Both the position numbers and the translations under genes were made by a program. A stretch of 64,000 bases of DNA from Streptococcus porci DSM 23759 (lineage in GTDB: Bacteria; Bacillota; Bacilli; Lactobacillales; Streptococcaceae). Below, piece by piece: positions 8,499-19,592 of this stretch (within the stretch, counting starts at the first letter, position 1; the number at the start of each line of letters is the position of its first letter). The stretch spans positions 127,137 to 191,136 of the forward strand of contig NZ_KE384090.1 in NCBI RefSeq assembly GCF_000423765.1. Direction: 5' to 3'. The notes below the pieces were generated by a model. That model was given only the letters and a program-made list of their open reading frames with translations. It made no database searches and was not told where the DNA came from.

Positions 8499-10858
8499 TG
8501 TTCTAAGACCTTTCTAGGCTTAGTTCCTTCGGCTGGTCCGATAACGCCTGCTTCTTCTAATTCTTCCATGAGCCGAGTAGCACGGTTAAAGCCAACTTGG
8601 AGACGCCTTTGTAGCATGGAGGCAGAAGCTTTTTGGGTTTCTAGAACTAAAGCTCTAGCCTGATCAAAGAGGGGATCTCCCTCAGAAGCTCCGCCATCAG
8701 CGTCCAAACCACCGTCTATCTCAGACACCTCTCCTGGATCAAAGGACTCATCATAGTCAGCCTCTGCTTGGTTTTTAACAAAAGCAACGATTCGCTCCAC
8801 GTCATCATCAGAAATAAAGGAACCTTGGAGACGAATTGGCGCTGACTCTCCTATTGGGTGAAAGAGCATGTCGCCTCGGCCTAGAAGTTTTTCAGCACCA
8901 TTTTCACCTAAAATAGTTCGAGAGTCTGTTCCAGACGCCACTGCAAAGGCAACCCGTGAAGGAACGTTTGCCTTAATCAGACCAGAGATAACATCAACCG
9001 AGGGACGCTGGGTAGCTAAAATCATGTGAATACCTGCGGCACGCGCTTTTTGCCCCAAGCGAATAATGGCATCTTCCACTTCCTTGCTGGCGACCATCAT
9101 GAGATCTGCCAGCTCGTCCACGATAACCACGATAAGGGGCAGAGGAACTTGTTTTTCCTGAGAGCTTGCGTTATAATCAGCAACTTTTGCATTGTAGCCT
9201 GCGATGTTGCGCACGCCGACCTGACTAAAGAGCTCGTAGCGATTTTCCATTTCCTGAACCACTTTTTGCAGCGCTTTGCTAGCCTTGCGTGGATTGGTCA
9301 CAACGGGAATCAGCAAGTGAGGAATATCATTATAGACTGATAATTCTACCATCTTGGGATCAATCATCATGAACTTAACCTCGTCCGGTCTTGCCTTCAT
9401 GAGGATAGAGGAGATGATGCCATTGACCGCAACAGACTTCCCTGAACCTGTCGAACCTGCTACTAATAGGTGAGGCATTTTAGCTAAGTCAAAAGATTTT
9501 GCTGTCCCGTTGACAGCTTTTCCTAGCGGAATTTCCAAGAGATTTTCAGGTGTGGTGTCTGATTGCTCCCAAAGTTCGCGGAAGGAAACAGTCGCAATTT
9601 CAGAATTTGGCACTTCAATACCGACTAGGGACTTTCCAGGGATTGGCGCTTCAATGCGAACATCCTTAGCCGCAAGAGCCAGCGCTAGGTCATCTGCCAG
9701 ATTAGAAATACGATTGACACGAACACCAACAGCAGGCTTGAGTTCATACCGGGTGACTGATGGCCCAATTTCTGCACGTTCCACCTTGACTTCAATACCA
9801 AAACTCCTAAAGGTATCTTCCAAAATCTTGATATTTTGTCGAACAATCGTTTTCTCTTTAGACTGATTTTTAGGCTTATCAGGGGCAAAGAGATCAATGG
9901 AGGGCAACTTGTAAAGCAAGGCTGCTTTTTTAGGAGAAAAGTCAACTGCTACAAGGTCATCATTCTCTGACTCAGACACTGGCATCACTGGTGCTTCCTG
10001 TGGTTGCTCATCCAACAAATGATCCACATCATAGACGTAATCATCATCGGCAATATCATCAATCTGATAGCCTAAAATTTCAGGCTCAAAGTTGGAGTCC
10101 TGCTCAAAAGATGGTTCTAAAATCTCCCCAGTTTCCTCATCGTAGGCTAATTCTGCCAGACGAGCTTCCTCTTCAAGACGAGCTTGTTCTTGGGCGGCAG
10201 CCTCTTTTTGCTGACGTTCTTCTTCCTTACGGACAAAACGCTCCTGACGTCGTAATTCTGCTTGGCTCTGCCATTTGTCAAAAGCTTGCGCAGAAAAGCG
10301 AGACAGGTCATGAACATCCCAAGGGCTCATCAAGAAAAGTCCCAAAAGGATAAAGAGGGTTCCAATCATAAAGGCCCCTATATTGGTCACAAGGAAAGAT
10401 ACTGGTGCATAAAAAATAGCCCCCAGCATGCCACCACCGACAAAATGCTTGACCTCAAAAGCCGACAAATCCTTGATTAAAAGACCAATCGTTGTCGAGA
10501 AAACAGCCTTACCAGCAAAAGCTTTCATGGTAAAAAGCCAGGCGTGCCATTCCATCAAAAGTCCAATCATAAAAATGACAAAGCCGCCAATTAACCCTTC
10601 AATCTTATGAAGAAACTTAAAGCCAATCAAGTAAATCAGCGTAAAAAGAAGAAGGGGATAGGCCAGACTTCCTACCAAAAATCGGGTCATGTTATAAAGA
10701 GTAACACCAAAGATACCAATCCGAAAGACCGCGAAAATAGAAAAAAGGACAACAATAATAGCCGTTATCAATCGCTGAGTTGCCTGCTTTTTCTCGTTAT
10801 CTGCCTTAGTCTGACGCTTGGTTGAGCGTTTTTTTGAATTTTTTCGAGTATTTGACAT
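8495..10858 (-). CDS. ftsK: DNA translocase FtsK/SpoIIIE
   Basis: Septal DNA pump that clears chromosome termini during division. As called here it has 787 aa: a basic N-terminus ([17 protein letters not shown]), four membrane helices within about residues 25-180, an acidic/charged linker, the RecA-like motor with Walker A GSTGSGKS (about 470) and Walker [12 protein letters not shown], and a C-terminal gamma winged helix ([20 protein letters not shown]). The reading frame continues upstream to 10990, but that stretch runs through the neighbouring gene's terminator. The ATG at 10858 is preferred because an extended -10 (TGGTATAAT) ends 6 nt before it. Confidence 0.95.
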   Translation of the reverse strand: MSNTRKNSKKRSTKRQTKADNEKKQATQRLITAIIVVLFSIFAVFRIGIFGVTLYNMTRFLVGSLAYPLLLFTLIYLIGFKFLHKIEGLIGGFVIFMIGLLMEWHAWLFTMKAFAGKAVFSTTIGLLIKDLSAFEVKHFVGGGMLGAIFYAPVSFLVTNIGAFMIGTLFILLGLFLMSPWDVHDLSRFSAQAFDKWQSQAELRRQERFVRKEEERQQKEAAAQEQARLEEEARLAELAYDEETGEILEPSFEQDSNFEPEILGYQIDDIADDDYVYDVDHLLDEQPQEAPVMPVSESENDDLVAVDFSPKKAALLYKLPSIDLFAPDKPKNQSKEKTIVRQNIKILEDTFRSFGIEVKVERAEIGPSVTRYELKPAVGVRVNRISNLADDLALALAAKDVRIEAPIPGKSLVGIEVPNSEIATVSFRELWEQSDTTPENLLEIPLGKAVNGTAKSFDLAKMPHLLVAGSTGSGKSVAVNGIISSILMKARPDEVKFMMIDPKMVELSVYNDIPHLLIPVVTNPRKASKALQKVVQEMENRYELFSQVGVRNIAGYNAKVADYNASSQEKQVPLPLIVVIVDELADLMMVASKEVEDAIIRLGQKARAAGIHMILATQRPSVDVISGLIKANVPSRVAFAVASGTDSRTILGENGAEKLLGRGDMLFHPIGESAPIRLQGSFISDDDVERIVAFVKNQAEADYDESFDPGEVSEIDGGLDADGGASEGDPLFDQARALVLETQKASASMLQRRLQVGFNRATRLMEELEEAGVIGPAEGTKPRKVLEQ

Positions 10859-10864
10859 GACACC

Positions 10865-10873
10865 ATTATACCA
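10865..10873 (-). promoter_or_regulatory. ftsK extended -10 promoter, leaderless arrangement
   Basis: TGGTATAAT on the minus strand (10873-10865), then 6 nt, then the ftsK ATG. The -35 is poor. No ribosome-binding sequence can fit, so the message is predicted to start at the A of the ATG. Confidence 0.6.
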
Positions 10874-10931
10874 TTTTTCTATCGATTTGGGCATTTGTGT
10901 GACATCTCTTCCTATAAAACTCACAAGCAGT

Positions 10932-10975
10932 AAAAAAGTAGAGAAGGGATTCATTCTTATAAATCCTTTCTCTAC
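10932..10975 (-). terminator. terminator of the upstream membrane-protein gene
   Basis: Stem GTAGAGAAAGGATT with AATCCCTTCTCTAC followed by T6 on the minus strand, 8 nt after the stop of the gene at 10983-12173. It separates that gene from ftsK. Confidence 0.85.
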
Positions 10976-10982
10976 CTTTAAA

Positions 10983-12173
10983 TTATTCATAAAACTTATA
11001 GGTCAAAAAGTAATTTCCGTTTTTTTCCGAAAAATACAAATTGACATCCGATAATTTGCCTGAGTCAGGAGACTGATCTGTATAGTAAAGATCTAGATTC
11101 ATCTCAAATCCATCTCCAAAATTGCTCAGCAGATACTCCCCAGAGGTAGGGTTCCCAAAATTTTTATGAATATCATTCCAGGAACTTCCTAATTCTGGTT
11201 TATCATAATCCGCCTCAATCAATTTGTCAAATGCTTCTTCTGTCCAAGTGGACTGATAAGACTCTTCGGGTTGTGTTTTTAAATCCATGGAGCCCAAAGA
11301 CATTGAACCAGAGCTCAAAATCCAATTTCCTAACTCATCCTGCTCAAAATAAAGTGTGACATAATCTTCATCTGCTTTTCCGATATAAGTCAAATCCAGA
11401 TAACCATCGGAAACACTAGCTTCATTAGCTTTTCCATAAACTTGAATAAGCTCATCTAAAATCATTCCCTCAGTTCCCGTGTTTAGATTTCCAAACTTAA
11501 GACTTCTGAATCGTGCCTCGGTCCAACGAAAAGGAGCCTGTTCATCTACATAAATCTCCACATCTTCCGGCCAGTCTTCCCAATCGTCTTTCCACATATC
11601 TTGATCAAATCCATTATTGCTTCGGTCAACGTTTCTTACGATACTTGCGACCCTGTCAAAAGTCGCATAATAGATACCTACACTTCCTGCTACCGCAAGG
11701 GCACCTATGGATAAGGGCAGAGCAATCCAAGAAAGAACTTTCTGTGACTTTTTCAAGTTAATAGTTAGACTGATAATCCCAAAAGTCAGAGACAGTAAAG
11801 ACAAAAGCAAAAGTACCAGCGGTGATTTTACAAGGAGACTCAACAATATGGTCAATCCAGATATCACAAAAGACACTATCGGGACGGCTTTTATCTCTTT
11901 ACTTTTTCTAGATGTCAGGTCATCTGTGCTTTCCATACTAGAGGTGCTTTTTTCATTAGGCTCCTTATTCTCTAGAAACTGAGCATTGGCTGTTTCTTCG
12001 GCTATAACTTGGGTTAGCTCTTCTTCAGCCTCTTTAAAAACTCTGCCTTCAGAGATTGGCAATATGGCTTTGGGATTAAAACGACTTTCTTCAGCCGCCA
12101 AGAGTTCTACCTCCGTTGGTACACGACCGACTACCATCTCAAAGATTTGGCACCACTCTTCTCTTGTTTTCAT
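10983..12173 (-). CDS. hypothetical membrane protein with duplicated extracellular domain
   Basis: 396 aa, not recognised by name. The cytoplasmic N-terminus (1-95; opens [20 protein letters not shown]) is acidic and helical. Helices at about 97-135 form a hairpin, followed by another helix around 145-168. The outer part holds two copies of a BLIP/SmpA-like fold, each opening with WTExx[16 protein letters not shown] (about 215) and [15 protein letters not shown] (about 310). Such domains usually mediate protein binding. It has its own extended -10 promoter and a terminator, and is divergent from slrA. No function is assigned. Confidence 0.75.
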   Translation of the reverse strand: MKTREEWCQIFEMVVGRVPTEVELLAAEESRFNPKAILPISEGRVFKEAEEELTQVIAEETANAQFLENKEPNEKSTSSMESTDDLTSRKSKEIKAVPIVSFVISGLTILLSLLVKSPLVLLLLSLLSLTFGIISLTINLKKSQKVLSWIALPLSIGALAVAGSVGIYYATFDRVASIVRNVDRSNNGFDQDMWKDDWEDWPEDVEIYVDEQAPFRWTEARFRSLKFGNLNTGTEGMILDELIQVYGKANEASVSDGYLDLTYIGKADEDYVTLYFEQDELGNWILSSGSMSLGSMDLKTQPEESYQSTWTEEAFDKLIEADYDKPELGSSWNDIHKNFGNPTSGEYLLSNFGDGFEMNLDLYYTDQSPDSGKLSDVNLYFSEKNGNYFLTYKFYE

Positions 12174-12199
12174 AGCATTCTCCTTCAGAGTTTTTTATC

Positions 12200-12208
12200 A
12201 TTATAACA
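12200..12208 (-). promoter_or_regulatory. extended -10 promoter (TGTTATAAT)
   Basis: TGTTATAAT on the minus strand about 27 nt upstream of the ATG at 12173, with GAAGGAGAA as ribosome site in between. It is back to back with the slrA promoter. Confidence 0.6.
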
Positions 12209-12253
12209 TAAATCTACAAACTCTTATCAGTTAAGTTTATTCCACCATTTTTG

Positions 12254-12262
12254 TGGTAAAAT
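12254..12262 (+). promoter_or_regulatory. slrA promoter (TGGTAAAAT)
   Basis: Extended -10 TGGTAAAAT ahead of the slrA ribosome site AAGGAG (12281-12286). Confidence 0.5.
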
Positions 12263-12291
12263 GGTAGTACTTTTACATTTAAGGAGTCGTT

Positions 12292-13083
12292 ATGAAACCA
12301 TTTTTTAAATTGTCATTATTAGCGCTAGCGTCGGTGACAGTCCTTTCTGGATGCCAGCAACTGGATCGTGCCATCAAGGGAGATGATTATGTAGATGCGA
12401 AGCTTGCTTCTAAAAAAGCTGAAGAACGTATTCAAAAGCTCAACCAAGCTGATACAATCTTCCCTCAACTCTCCACTGAAGTTGCTAAAAACGAAGCTTC
12501 TGTTATCATGCACACCAGCAAAGGTGACATCACTATCAAACTTTTTCCAGAACAAGCTCCCTTGGCTGTTGAAAACTTCTTGACCCATGCAAAAGAAGGC
12601 TACTATGATGGAGTTATCTTCCACCGCGTCATCAGCGATTTTATGATTCAATCTGGTGACCCTCAAGGGGACGGAACTGGCGGACAATCCATTTGGAATG
12701 GCAAGGATAGCAAAATTGACCAAGGACTAGGTTTTAAAAATGAGATTTCCGATTATCTCTACAATATCCGTGGCGCGCTTTCTATGGCAAATGCTGGCGC
12801 AGATACCAATGGCAGCCAATTTTTTATCGTGCAAAATAGCCAAGATGTCTCAGCTTCTCTAGATAAAAACTATTATCCAGAAAAAATCATCGAAGCTTAC
12901 AAAAAAGGCGGTTTCCCAAATATCATGGGAGGCGATGGCAATTACACAGTCTTCGGTCAAGTTATCAAGGGTATGGACGTTGTAGATAGTATTGCAACCG
13001 TTGAAACCAATGAAGCTGACAAACCAAAAGAAGACATCTTAATCAAATCAATCGAAGTAACAAAAGATTATACATTTGATTAA
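12292..13083 (+). CDS. slrA: cyclophilin-type peptidyl-prolyl isomerase lipoprotein
   Basis: Surface lipoprotein of 263 aa that accelerates folding of secreted proteins by isomerising prolyl bonds. The signal peptide ends in the lipobox LSGC (Cys20). After a charged linker comes a cyclophilin domain from about residue 75 with IIFHR-type active-site sequence (GVIFHRVISDFMIQSGDPQG), GALSMANAG and GSQFFI. It matches pneumococcal SlrA in layout, a colonisation factor. AAGGAG lies 5 nt upstream of the ATG. It is a single gene between divergent and leader-controlled neighbours. Confidence 0.93.
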   Translation: MKPFFKLSLLALASVTVLSGCQQLDRAIKGDDYVDAKLASKKAEERIQKLNQADTIFPQLSTEVAKNEASVIMHTSKGDITIKLFPEQAPLAVENFLTHAKEGYYDGVIFHRVISDFMIQSGDPQGDGTGGQSIWNGKDSKIDQGLGFKNEISDYLYNIRGALSMANAGADTNGSQFFIVQNSQDVSASLDKNYYPEKIIEAYKKGGFPNIMGGDGNYTVFGQVIKGMDVVDSIATVETNEADKPKEDILIKSIEVTKDYTFD

Positions 13084-13191
13084 ATCATGTCACTACACAA
13101 GGAAGATAAAGGGAGACTTTAAATCAGCCAAGTTTTATTTATTTTTCCTTATTTTCTTTCTCGGTTGGTTTAACTAAGCCACATCTCTTTC

Positions 13192-13220
13192 TTGACAAAC
13201 TTTTCTAAATCTGATACATT
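13192..13220 (+). promoter_or_regulatory. pyrG promoter (TTGACA-17-TACATT)
   Basis: Perfect TTGACA, a 17-nt spacer and TACATT. The expected start point, 7-8 nt downstream, is the GGGC at 13228-13231. Confidence 0.8.
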
Positions 13221-13227
13221 ATTGTTC

Positions 13228-13290
13228 GGGCACCTCTTTTATGAGGTCAAATGAAGGCTCCCCTCTTGGGGGGCTATTTTTGTTTTTTCG
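13228..13290 (+). promoter_or_regulatory. pyrG leader attenuator (reiterative G addition)
   Basis: The predicted transcript begins GGGC and carries a short terminator hairpin (CTCCCC-TCTT-GGGGGG, 13258-13274) with a T-rich tail. In Bacillus subtilis and relatives, low CTP makes RNA polymerase stutter at GGGC and add extra G residues, which pair with the C/U-rich arm and block the terminator. All the needed parts are visible; the mechanism is transferred from that precedent. Confidence 0.75.
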
Positions 13291-13355
13291 TCAGGTTAGT
13301 CAGATGCTATCCCCAGAATCTTTCATTTAGCCTGATTTGTAGAAAGGGAGTTTGC

Positions 13356-14963
13356 ATGACAAAATATATTTTTGTAACAGGTGGCGTCGTGTCATCAATT
13401 GGTAAAGGTATTGTGGCAGCAAGTTTGGGCCGCCTCTTGAAAAACAGAGGATTGAAAGTTACCATCCAAAAATTTGACCCATATATTAATATTGATCCAG
13501 GAACCATGAGTCCTTACCAGCATGGTGAAGTATTCGTAACAGATGACGGTGCCGAAACTGATTTGGACCTTGGTCACTATGAACGCTTTATTGATATCAA
13601 CCTCAATAAATACTCAAACGTCACAACAGGTAAAATTTATAGCGAAGTCCTTCGTAAAGAGCGTAAAGGTGAGTATTTGGGCGCAACTGTTCAAGTTATT
13701 CCACATATTACAGATGCTTTGAAAGATAAAATTAAACGAGCTGCCCGTACTACAGATGCGGATGTCATCATCACGGAAGTAGGTGGTACAGTTGGTGATA
13801 TTGAAAGTCTGCCTTTCCTTGAAGCACTACGTCAGATGAAAGCGGATGTGGGTTCAGATAATGTCATGTATATCCACACGACACTTCTACCCTACCTTAA
13901 GGCGGCTGGTGAAATGAAAACAAAACCAACCCAGCATTCTGTTAAAGAACTGCGTGGTCTGGGGATTCAGCCAAATATGTTGGTGATTCGTACTGAGCAA
14001 CCAGCTGGTCAAGGAATTAAAAATAAATTGGCTCAATTCTGTGATGTGGCTCCAGAAGCTGTCATTGAATCATTGGATGTTGAGCATCTTTATCAAATTC
14101 CACTCAATATGCAAGCCCAAAATATGGATCAAATCGTTTGCGACCATTTGAAATTAGATGTGCCACCAGCAGATATGACAGAGTGGACTGCAATGGTAGA
14201 CAAGGTATTGAACTTGAAGAAAACGGTGAAAATTGCCCTAGTTGGTAAATATGTTGAACTTCAGGATGCCTATATTTCAGTTGTCGAAGCTTTGAAACAT
14301 TCCGGGTATGCTAATGATGCTGCTATCGAATTGGACTGGGTCAATGCCAATGATTTAACAGCTGAAAATGTAGAGGAGCGTCTTGGCCAAGCCCAAGGGA
14401 TTATCGTTCCTGGTGGATTTGGTCAACGTGGAACAGAAGGTAAGATTCAAGCTATTCGCTATGCGCGTGAAAATGATGTGCCAATGCTAGGTGTTTGTCT
14501 GGGAATGCAATTGACTTGTGTTGAGTTTGCTCGTCACGTTCTTCATTTGGAAGAGGCCAACTCTGCTGAGTTTGATCCAGAAACCAAATACCCTATCATT
14601 GACATCATGCGTGATCAGATTGATATTGAAGATATGGGAGGAACGCTTCGCCTTGGACTTTACCCATGTAAACTCAAGGCTGGCAGTCGAGCATCTGCTG
14701 CCTATCATAATCAAGAAGTGGTGCAACGACGTCACCGCCACCGCTACGAATTTAACACAGCATTCCGTGAGCAATTTGAAGCCGCTGGATTTGTCTTCTC
14801 TGGTGTCTCTCCTGACAATCGCTTGATGGAAGTTGTTGAGCTCCCAGATAAAAAATTCTTTGTAGCTGCTCAATACCACCCTGAGTATCACAGCCGTCCA
14901 AACCATGCCGAAGAACTCTATACGGCTTTTGTGACAGCTGCTGTTAAAAACAAAACTAATTAA
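13356..14963 (+). CDS. pyrG: CTP synthase
   Basis: Converts UTP to CTP using ATP and glutamine. 535 aa, the usual length: synthetase domain 1-265 ([32 protein letters not shown]) and a class I glutamine amidotransferase domain from about 290 with GGFGQRG and the nucleophile Cys in VCLGMQL (about 381), plus a closing HPEY triad segment. The frame is open 35 codons further upstream, but that sequence is the attenuator hairpin. The ATG at 13356 follows AAAGGGAG. It lies downstream of a CTP-responsive leader. rpoE (delta), which commonly precedes pyrG in streptococci, is absent here; slrA is upstream instead. Confidence 0.96.
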   Translation: MTKYIFVTGGVVSSIGKGIVAASLGRLLKNRGLKVTIQKFDPYINIDPGTMSPYQHGEVFVTDDGAETDLDLGHYERFIDINLNKYSNVTTGKIYSEVLRKERKGEYLGATVQVIPHITDALKDKIKRAARTTDADVIITEVGGTVGDIESLPFLEALRQMKADVGSDNVMYIHTTLLPYLKAAGEMKTKPTQHSVKELRGLGIQPNMLVIRTEQPAGQGIKNKLAQFCDVAPEAVIESLDVEHLYQIPLNMQAQNMDQIVCDHLKLDVPPADMTEWTAMVDKVLNLKKTVKIALVGKYVELQDAYISVVEALKHSGYANDAAIELDWVNANDLTAENVEERLGQAQGIIVPGGFGQRGTEGKIQAIRYARENDVPMLGVCLGMQLTCVEFARHVLHLEEANSAEFDPETKYPIIDIMRDQIDIEDMGGTLRLGLYPCKLKAGSRASAAYHNQEVVQRRHRHRYEFNTAFREQFEAAGFVFSGVSPDNRLMEVVELPDKKFFVAAQYHPEYHSRPNHAEELYTAFVTAAVKNKTN

Positions 14964-14987
14964 AAATCATAGAAAAGGAATCAGACG

Positions 14988-16469
14988 ATGAAACAAGCTT
15001 TTAGCTCGGAAAACTATTTGAATTTGCAACGTGACCATATTTTGGAACGAATTGCTCAGTTTGATGGAAAACTCTATATGGAGTTTGGGGGAAAGATGTT
15101 GGAAGATTTCCACGCCGCCCGCGTACTCCCTGGTTATGAACCAGACAATAAAATCAAGCTCCTCCATGAACTCCGTGAACAGGTTGAAATCGTTATTGCC
15201 ATCAATGCAAGCAATATTGAGCATTCAAAAGCTCGAGGCGATTTGGGCATTTCCTACGACCAAGAAGTTTTTCGTTTGATTGATAAATTCAACGACCTTG
15301 ATATTTACGTTGGGTCTGTTGTCATTACCCAATATTCGGGACAACCTGCTGCCGACGCTTTCCGTAAGGAACTAGACAAGCATGGCATCACTTCTTACCT
15401 GCACTACCCAATCGCCGGCTATCCAACAGCTATCGATCATATTATCTCTCCAGAAGGTATGGGGAAAAATGACTACATCCAAACCAGTCGTAACCTGATT
15501 GTGGTGACAGCTCCTGGCCCAGGTTCAGGTAAATTAGCAACCTGCATCTCGCAACTCTACCACGACCAAATCAATGGCGTCAAATCTGGCTATGCTAAAT
15601 TTGAAACCTTCCCAGTTTGGAATTTGCCGCTTCATCATCCCGTCAACTTAGCTTATGAAGCAGCAACCGCTGATCTCGACGATGTCAACATGATTGACCC
15701 ATTCCATTTGGAAACCTACGGAAAAACTACGGTCAACTATAATCGCGACATTGAAATTTTCCCTGTTGTTAAGCGCATGTTGGAGCGAATCCTAGGGCAG
15801 TCCCCTTACGCTTCTCCTACGGACATGGGAGTCAACATGGTCGGCTTTGCTATTATCGACGACGAAGCAGCCAGAGAGGCCTCTAAGCAAGAAATTATCC
15901 GTCGCTACTACCAGACCTTGGTGGAGTATAAAGCGGAGCGGGTCACTGAAACGGCTGTTAAAAAGATCGAACTACTGATGAACGATCTGGGCCTTTCCCC
16001 GCTTGACCGTTCAGTGACAAAAGCTGCGCGTGAAAAGGCCGAAGTGACTGGCGCACCAGCCCTTGCTCTGGAGCTACCAAACGGACAAATCGTGACAGGA
16101 AAAACCTCTGAACTTTTTGGACCATCAGCCGCAGTCATTATCAACGGCATCAAAGCACTAGCAGGCATTGATAAAGAAACCAACCTGATTGAGCCAGAAT
16201 ACGTTAAACCAATCCAAAACCTGAAAATCAATCACCTTGGCAACCGCAATCCTCGACTCCACTCCAATGAACTCCTTATCGCCCTTGCTATCACCGCTAT
16301 GAATAGCCAGGAAGCTGATAAAGCTATGAAAGAACTGGGCAACCTCAAAGGTAGCGAGGTTCACTCAACCGTTGCTCTGCCAGAAGAAGACAAAAATGTC
16401 TTCCGCAAACTTGGCATTAATATCACCTTTGACCCAATCTACAAAAACGATAAATTGTTTAAAAAATAA
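14988..16469 (+). CDS. DUF1846 family protein
   Basis: 493-aa cytoplasmic protein matching the conserved DUF1846 family of Firmicutes, whose structure resembles P-loop/Rossmann NTP-binding enzymes but whose reaction is not established. Conserved-looking blocks are LYMEFGGKM near the N-terminus, a glycine-rich [12 protein letters not shown] loop (about residue 180) that looks nucleotide-binding, and PTDMGVNM (about 280). AAGGAA lies 9 nt before the ATG. It starts 24 nt after pyrG and may be partly co-transcribed, suggesting, but not proving, a nucleotide-related job. Confidence 0.85.
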   Translation: MKQAFSSENYLNLQRDHILERIAQFDGKLYMEFGGKMLEDFHAARVLPGYEPDNKIKLLHELREQVEIVIAINASNIEHSKARGDLGISYDQEVFRLIDKFNDLDIYVGSVVITQYSGQPAADAFRKELDKHGITSYLHYPIAGYPTAIDHIISPEGMGKNDYIQTSRNLIVVTAPGPGSGKLATCISQLYHDQINGVKSGYAKFETFPVWNLPLHHPVNLAYEAATADLDDVNMIDPFHLETYGKTTVNYNRDIEIFPVVKRMLERILGQSPYASPTDMGVNMVGFAIIDDEAAREASKQEIIRRYYQTLVEYKAERVTETAVKKIELLMNDLGLSPLDRSVTKAAREKAEVTGAPALALELPNGQIVTGKTSELFGPSAAVIINGIKALAGIDKETNLIEPEYVKPIQNLKINHLGNRNPRLHSNELLIALAITAMNSQEADKAMKELGNLKGSEVHSTVALPEEDKNVFRKLGINITFDPIYKNDKLFKK

Positions 16470-16482
16470 GAGATAGTCGGAT

Positions 16483-16566
16483 GAATTAGCTTTCAGACAA
16501 GGAACTGGGGTGCAGCTAGTACTAGAATAGGGCAAGCCGAAAATGACGATGAATCAAAGCTAATTC
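16483..16566. repeat. intergenic inverted repeat (11-bp arms)
   Basis: GAATTAGCTTT (16483-16493) is perfectly inverted at 16556-16566 around a 62-nt centre. It lies directly after the DUF1846 stop. No transposase is present; it may be a small dispersed repeat or part of a 3' UTR structure. Confidence 0.4.
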
Positions 16567-16702
16567 AAATGGCTATAAAAAAAGAGTAGGACAGAAATCC
16601 CGACCCCACACAGTTGATTAGGCTAGCGCCATCCCTTGCCTAGCAAGGGATAAAGATGACCAATTGAACACTACGTCAAGTGTCTATCACTAAAATAAAT
16701 TC

Positions 16703-16732
16703 GAGGCTTTGGGATTTTCCCAGCCTCTTTTT
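16703..16732 (+). terminator. rho-independent terminator after the pyrG-DUF1846 unit
   Basis: GAGGCTTTGGGA / TCCCAGCCTC hairpin with T5. It ends a 16580-16735 block with further small palindromes (GGACAGAAATCC, ATCCCTTGCCTAGCAAGGGAT). This looks like a streptococcal intergenic repeat; I see no gene in it. Confidence 0.75.
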
Positions 16733-16744
16733 GAGTGCGAAAAT

Positions 16745-17116
16745 CATCTTGCTTCAACGTTAATCGTATCAATCCACTCATGAAGCACTTGCCTAAAATA
16801 CTTTTCCTCAATCTTCATCTGCTTTTCAAAATCTAAATAAGATTGACTTTCCTGAGGAATGTTAAAGGATAGTTCTTTCCAAGGAAAATAAATTTTCTGG
16901 AAGTATTGATAACCTTTCTTTTTCCTTGCTTGTAAGGATTTTTATCTCTAGCAAGAGTTCTCTAATTGAGCTAAATTTTGTATCACTGCTATCGTTCCAT
17001 TGTTTATTGCCACTTAGCCAATTAGCCTTGGCATCTTCAGCTATCCAACCATCCTTTGACTTCTTCCGATGGCACCAAGCTTTAAATTCTTTTTCCCTTT
17101 GACCTGATAAATCCAT
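16745..17116 (-). pseudogene. frameshifted small gene of unknown function
   Basis: From ATG 17116 the frame encodes MDLSGQREKEFKAWCHRKKS and continues about 57 codons. It then leaves the sensible frame at an A5 run (16939-16943 on this strand's complement). Removing one A joins it to a frame that reads on smoothly (KKKGYQYFQKIYFPWKEL and so on, ending WIDTINVEAR) to a TGA at 16745-16747. The restored protein would be about 122 aa, soluble and rich in Lys, Trp and aromatic residues. I do not recognise it. A sequencing error in the homopolymer is an alternative to a true mutation. Confidence 0.65.
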
Positions 17117-17149
17117 AGTTTCCTCACATTCTTCTATCCTTCATTATAC

Positions 17150-17179
17150 AAAAAATCCACCTGTTTTAGTGGATTTTTT
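17150..17179. terminator. bidirectional terminator downstream of pheT
   Basis: AAAAAATCCAC and GTGGATTTTTT arms with an 8-nt loop, a few nt past the pheT stop. Confidence 0.85.
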
Positions 17180-17185
17180 CATCTC

Positions 17186-19591
17186 TTATCGCACCTCTGC
17201 TCCGACTTTTTCGGTTAGGGCTTTGGTGATTTTGTCCATATAGCCTGCAACTTCTTCGTCTGTCAGGCTATCAGCTGGATTTTGGAATGTTAGGCTGTAT
17301 GCCATTGATTTCTTGCCAGCTTCGATGTTGCTTCCTGCGTAGACATCAAAGAGTTTGACGCTAGTCAAGCGCTTCACACCTGCAGATTGAATGGCATCCA
17401 TGATGTCTTTGTGGCTAGTTTCTTTGGCCAATAGCAGAGCAATGTCACGAGAAACTGCTGGGAATCTCGTGATTTCTTCAAAGACAGCTGAGGGTTGGAG
17501 CGCAGCTTCAATGGTATCTAGGTTCAATTCAGCAACATAGGTCTCAGGAATACCATAAGCTTTAGCTGTCTGCGGATGCACTTGCCCCACAAATCCAAGA
17601 ACTTTCCCATCAAGCTTAATAGCTGCTGTACGACCTGGGTGCATACTATCAAGTGTTTTATCCGCTACATAATCCACTGCAAGCCCAAGCTTATCAAAGA
17701 GAACTTCGAGAATCCCTTTTGCATAGAAAAAATCAACTGGAGTCGCTTGTGTCTGGAAATCTTTTTCAGCTACCAAACCAGAAATGGCAAAGGCAAAAGT
17801 ATTAACCTCTTGAGGTAAATCTGTCTTTAGGTCACCAGTTTGATGGAAGATCTTTCCAATTTCATAGATGGCTACATTGCTATTTTTACGGTTGACGTTG
17901 TAGGCTACCGTATCAAGCATGCCTGATACCACGTTTTGGCGAAGGGCAGAGCGATCAACAGTCATCGGCCACATAAGCTCTGTCACCTTTGTTTTCTTAG
18001 CTGTAAACTCGACAGCTTTTTCAGGCGTTGTCAAAGCGTAAGACAAAATTTCCGTTAGACCAGCTCCTTCTGCAATCGTACGAACCTTACGACGAAGTTT
18101 CTGTGTTTCAGTCAATTCACCGGCAGTACCTGCTGCTTCTGGAAGGGTCGTTGGCAATTTGTCATAACCATAGATACGAGCAATTTCCTCAACCAAATCA
18201 GCTTGGATCGAAATATCCCAACGACGACGCGGTACGGAAACCGTAAACTTATCGGCTGAACCTGTCAGACCAAAACCAAGTTTGGCGAAAACTTCTTCGA
18301 CATCAGCATAAGTCAAATTAGTACCAAGACGAACATTGACATAATCAAGTGTCGTTGATACCTCAACTGGAGTTGTATCCAGATAACCAGCTTCCACACG
18401 ACCTGAGAGGACTTCACCACCTGCCAAGTCTTGCAACATAGCTGCCGCAAAATCAAGAGCCTCTGTTACAGTATCAAGGTTAATTCCCTTTTCAAAACGC
18501 GATGAGGATTCCGAACGCAGGTTGAGACGACCTGATGTCTTACGGATTGATTTACCATTAAAGACCGCTGCTTCAAGAACAACGTTTTTAGATGACTTGT
18601 CAATTTCTGTTGACTGCCCCCCCATGACACCACCGAGAGCTACTGGTTTGTCATTAACGGTGATAACGATGTCATCTTCTGTCAGTTCACGTTCTTCGCC
18701 ATCAAGGGTAACCAATTTTTCACCTGCACGCGCATCTCGAGCTACAATAGTATTTGCCTCAAACTTATCACGGTCAAAAGCGTGCATGGGCTGTCCGAAC
18801 AGCAAGAGGATATAGTTGGTGACATCCACAACATTGTTGATAGGTCGGATACCTGCATTCATGAGCAGGTTTTGCAACCACTGTGGAGACGGCGCGATAG
18901 TTACATTTTCCACCACACGGCTACCATAATAAGCAACCTTGTCAGATTCAATCACGACTGACAGAGACTGGCTAGCAGCTTTGCTATTTTCAATAAGAGT
19001 CTTAACAGGGAAAGACACCTCTTTTCCATAGATAGCAGCCACTTCGTGAGCAACACCTCGCATCGATAAGGCGTCAGCACGGTTTGGTGTAATTGAGAGC
19101 TCGATAATCTCATCATCAAGGTCTAAGTAGGGAAAAATGCTGTCGCCAGGAACTGCATTTTCAGGAAGGATTTGGATGCCATCTGAAAACTCTTTTGGGA
19201 TGATGCTGTCAGAAAGACCAAGCTCTTGGAGCGAGCAAATCATACCTAGCGACTCCATACCACGGATTTTGCCTTTTTTGATTTTGTAATTATCAGCGAT
19301 ACGTGCACCCGGAAGCGCCACAATCACTTTGATACCTGCCCTTACATTTGGTGCACCGCAGACGATTTGACGAGGCTCCTCGTCACCAGTATCCACCATG
19401 CAGAGGTGTAGGTGAGTGTCAGGCACATCTTCACATGATATCACCTGCCCAACTACCAATTTTGACAAGCCTTGAGCTGGGGTTTCTACCCCCTCAACTT
19501 CAATACCTGTCGTCGACATTTTTTCTGCTAATTCGGCTGATGGAACAGTGACATCAACCAATTCTTTTAGCCATTTATATGATACTAACAT
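17186..19591 (-). CDS. pheT: phenylalanine--tRNA ligase beta subunit
   Basis: Beta chain (801 aa) of the alpha2-beta2 synthetase that charges tRNA-Phe. Domains in order: N-terminal tRNA-binding EMAP/OB fold (about 40-150), B3/B4 editing domain (about 210-390), B5 helical DNA-binding-like module (about 405-480, [12 protein letters not shown] region), the catalytic-like core, and the C-terminal FDX-ACB anticodon-binding domain (last 95 residues, [12 protein letters not shown]). It is separated from pheS by an acetyltransferase gene. No Shine-Dalgarno sequence is visible within 15 nt of the ATG; instead TATCTTAAATTT directly precedes it, as at pheS. Confidence 0.97.
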   Translation of the reverse strand: MLVSYKWLKELVDVTVPSAELAEKMSTTGIEVEGVETPAQGLSKLVVGQVISCEDVPDTHLHLCMVDTGDEEPRQIVCGAPNVRAGIKVIVALPGARIADNYKIKKGKIRGMESLGMICSLQELGLSDSIIPKEFSDGIQILPENAVPGDSIFPYLDLDDEIIELSITPNRADALSMRGVAHEVAAIYGKEVSFPVKTLIENSKAASQSLSVVIESDKVAYYGSRVVENVTIAPSPQWLQNLLMNAGIRPINNVVDVTNYILLLFGQPMHAFDRDKFEANTIVARDARAGEKLVTLDGEERELTEDDIVITVNDKPVALGGVMGGQSTEIDKSSKNVVLEAAVFNGKSIRKTSGRLNLRSESSSRFEKGINLDTVTEALDFAAAMLQDLAGGEVLSGRVEAGYLDTTPVEVSTTLDYVNVRLGTNLTYADVEEVFAKLGFGLTGSADKFTVSVPRRRWDISIQADLVEEIARIYGYDKLPTTLPEAAGTAGELTETQKLRRKVRTIAEGAGLTEILSYALTTPEKAVEFTAKKTKVTELMWPMTVDRSALRQNVVSGMLDTVAYNVNRKNSNVAIYEIGKIFHQTGDLKTDLPQEVNTFAFAISGLVAEKDFQTQATPVDFFYAKGILEVLFDKLGLAVDYVADKTLDSMHPGRTAAIKLDGKVLGFVGQVHPQTAKAYGIPETYVAELNLDTIEAALQPSAVFEEITRFPAVSRDIALLLAKETSHKDIMDAIQSAGVKRLTSVKLFDVYAGSNIEAGKKSMAYSLTFQNPADSLTDEEVAGYMDKITKALTEKVGAEVR

Positions 19592-19592
19592 A

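Noticed and set aside
13251-13355. 35-codon N-terminal extension of PyrG
   Set aside because: It would be translated from the attenuator hairpin. The ATG at 13356 has a ribosome site and gives the standard 535-aa protein.
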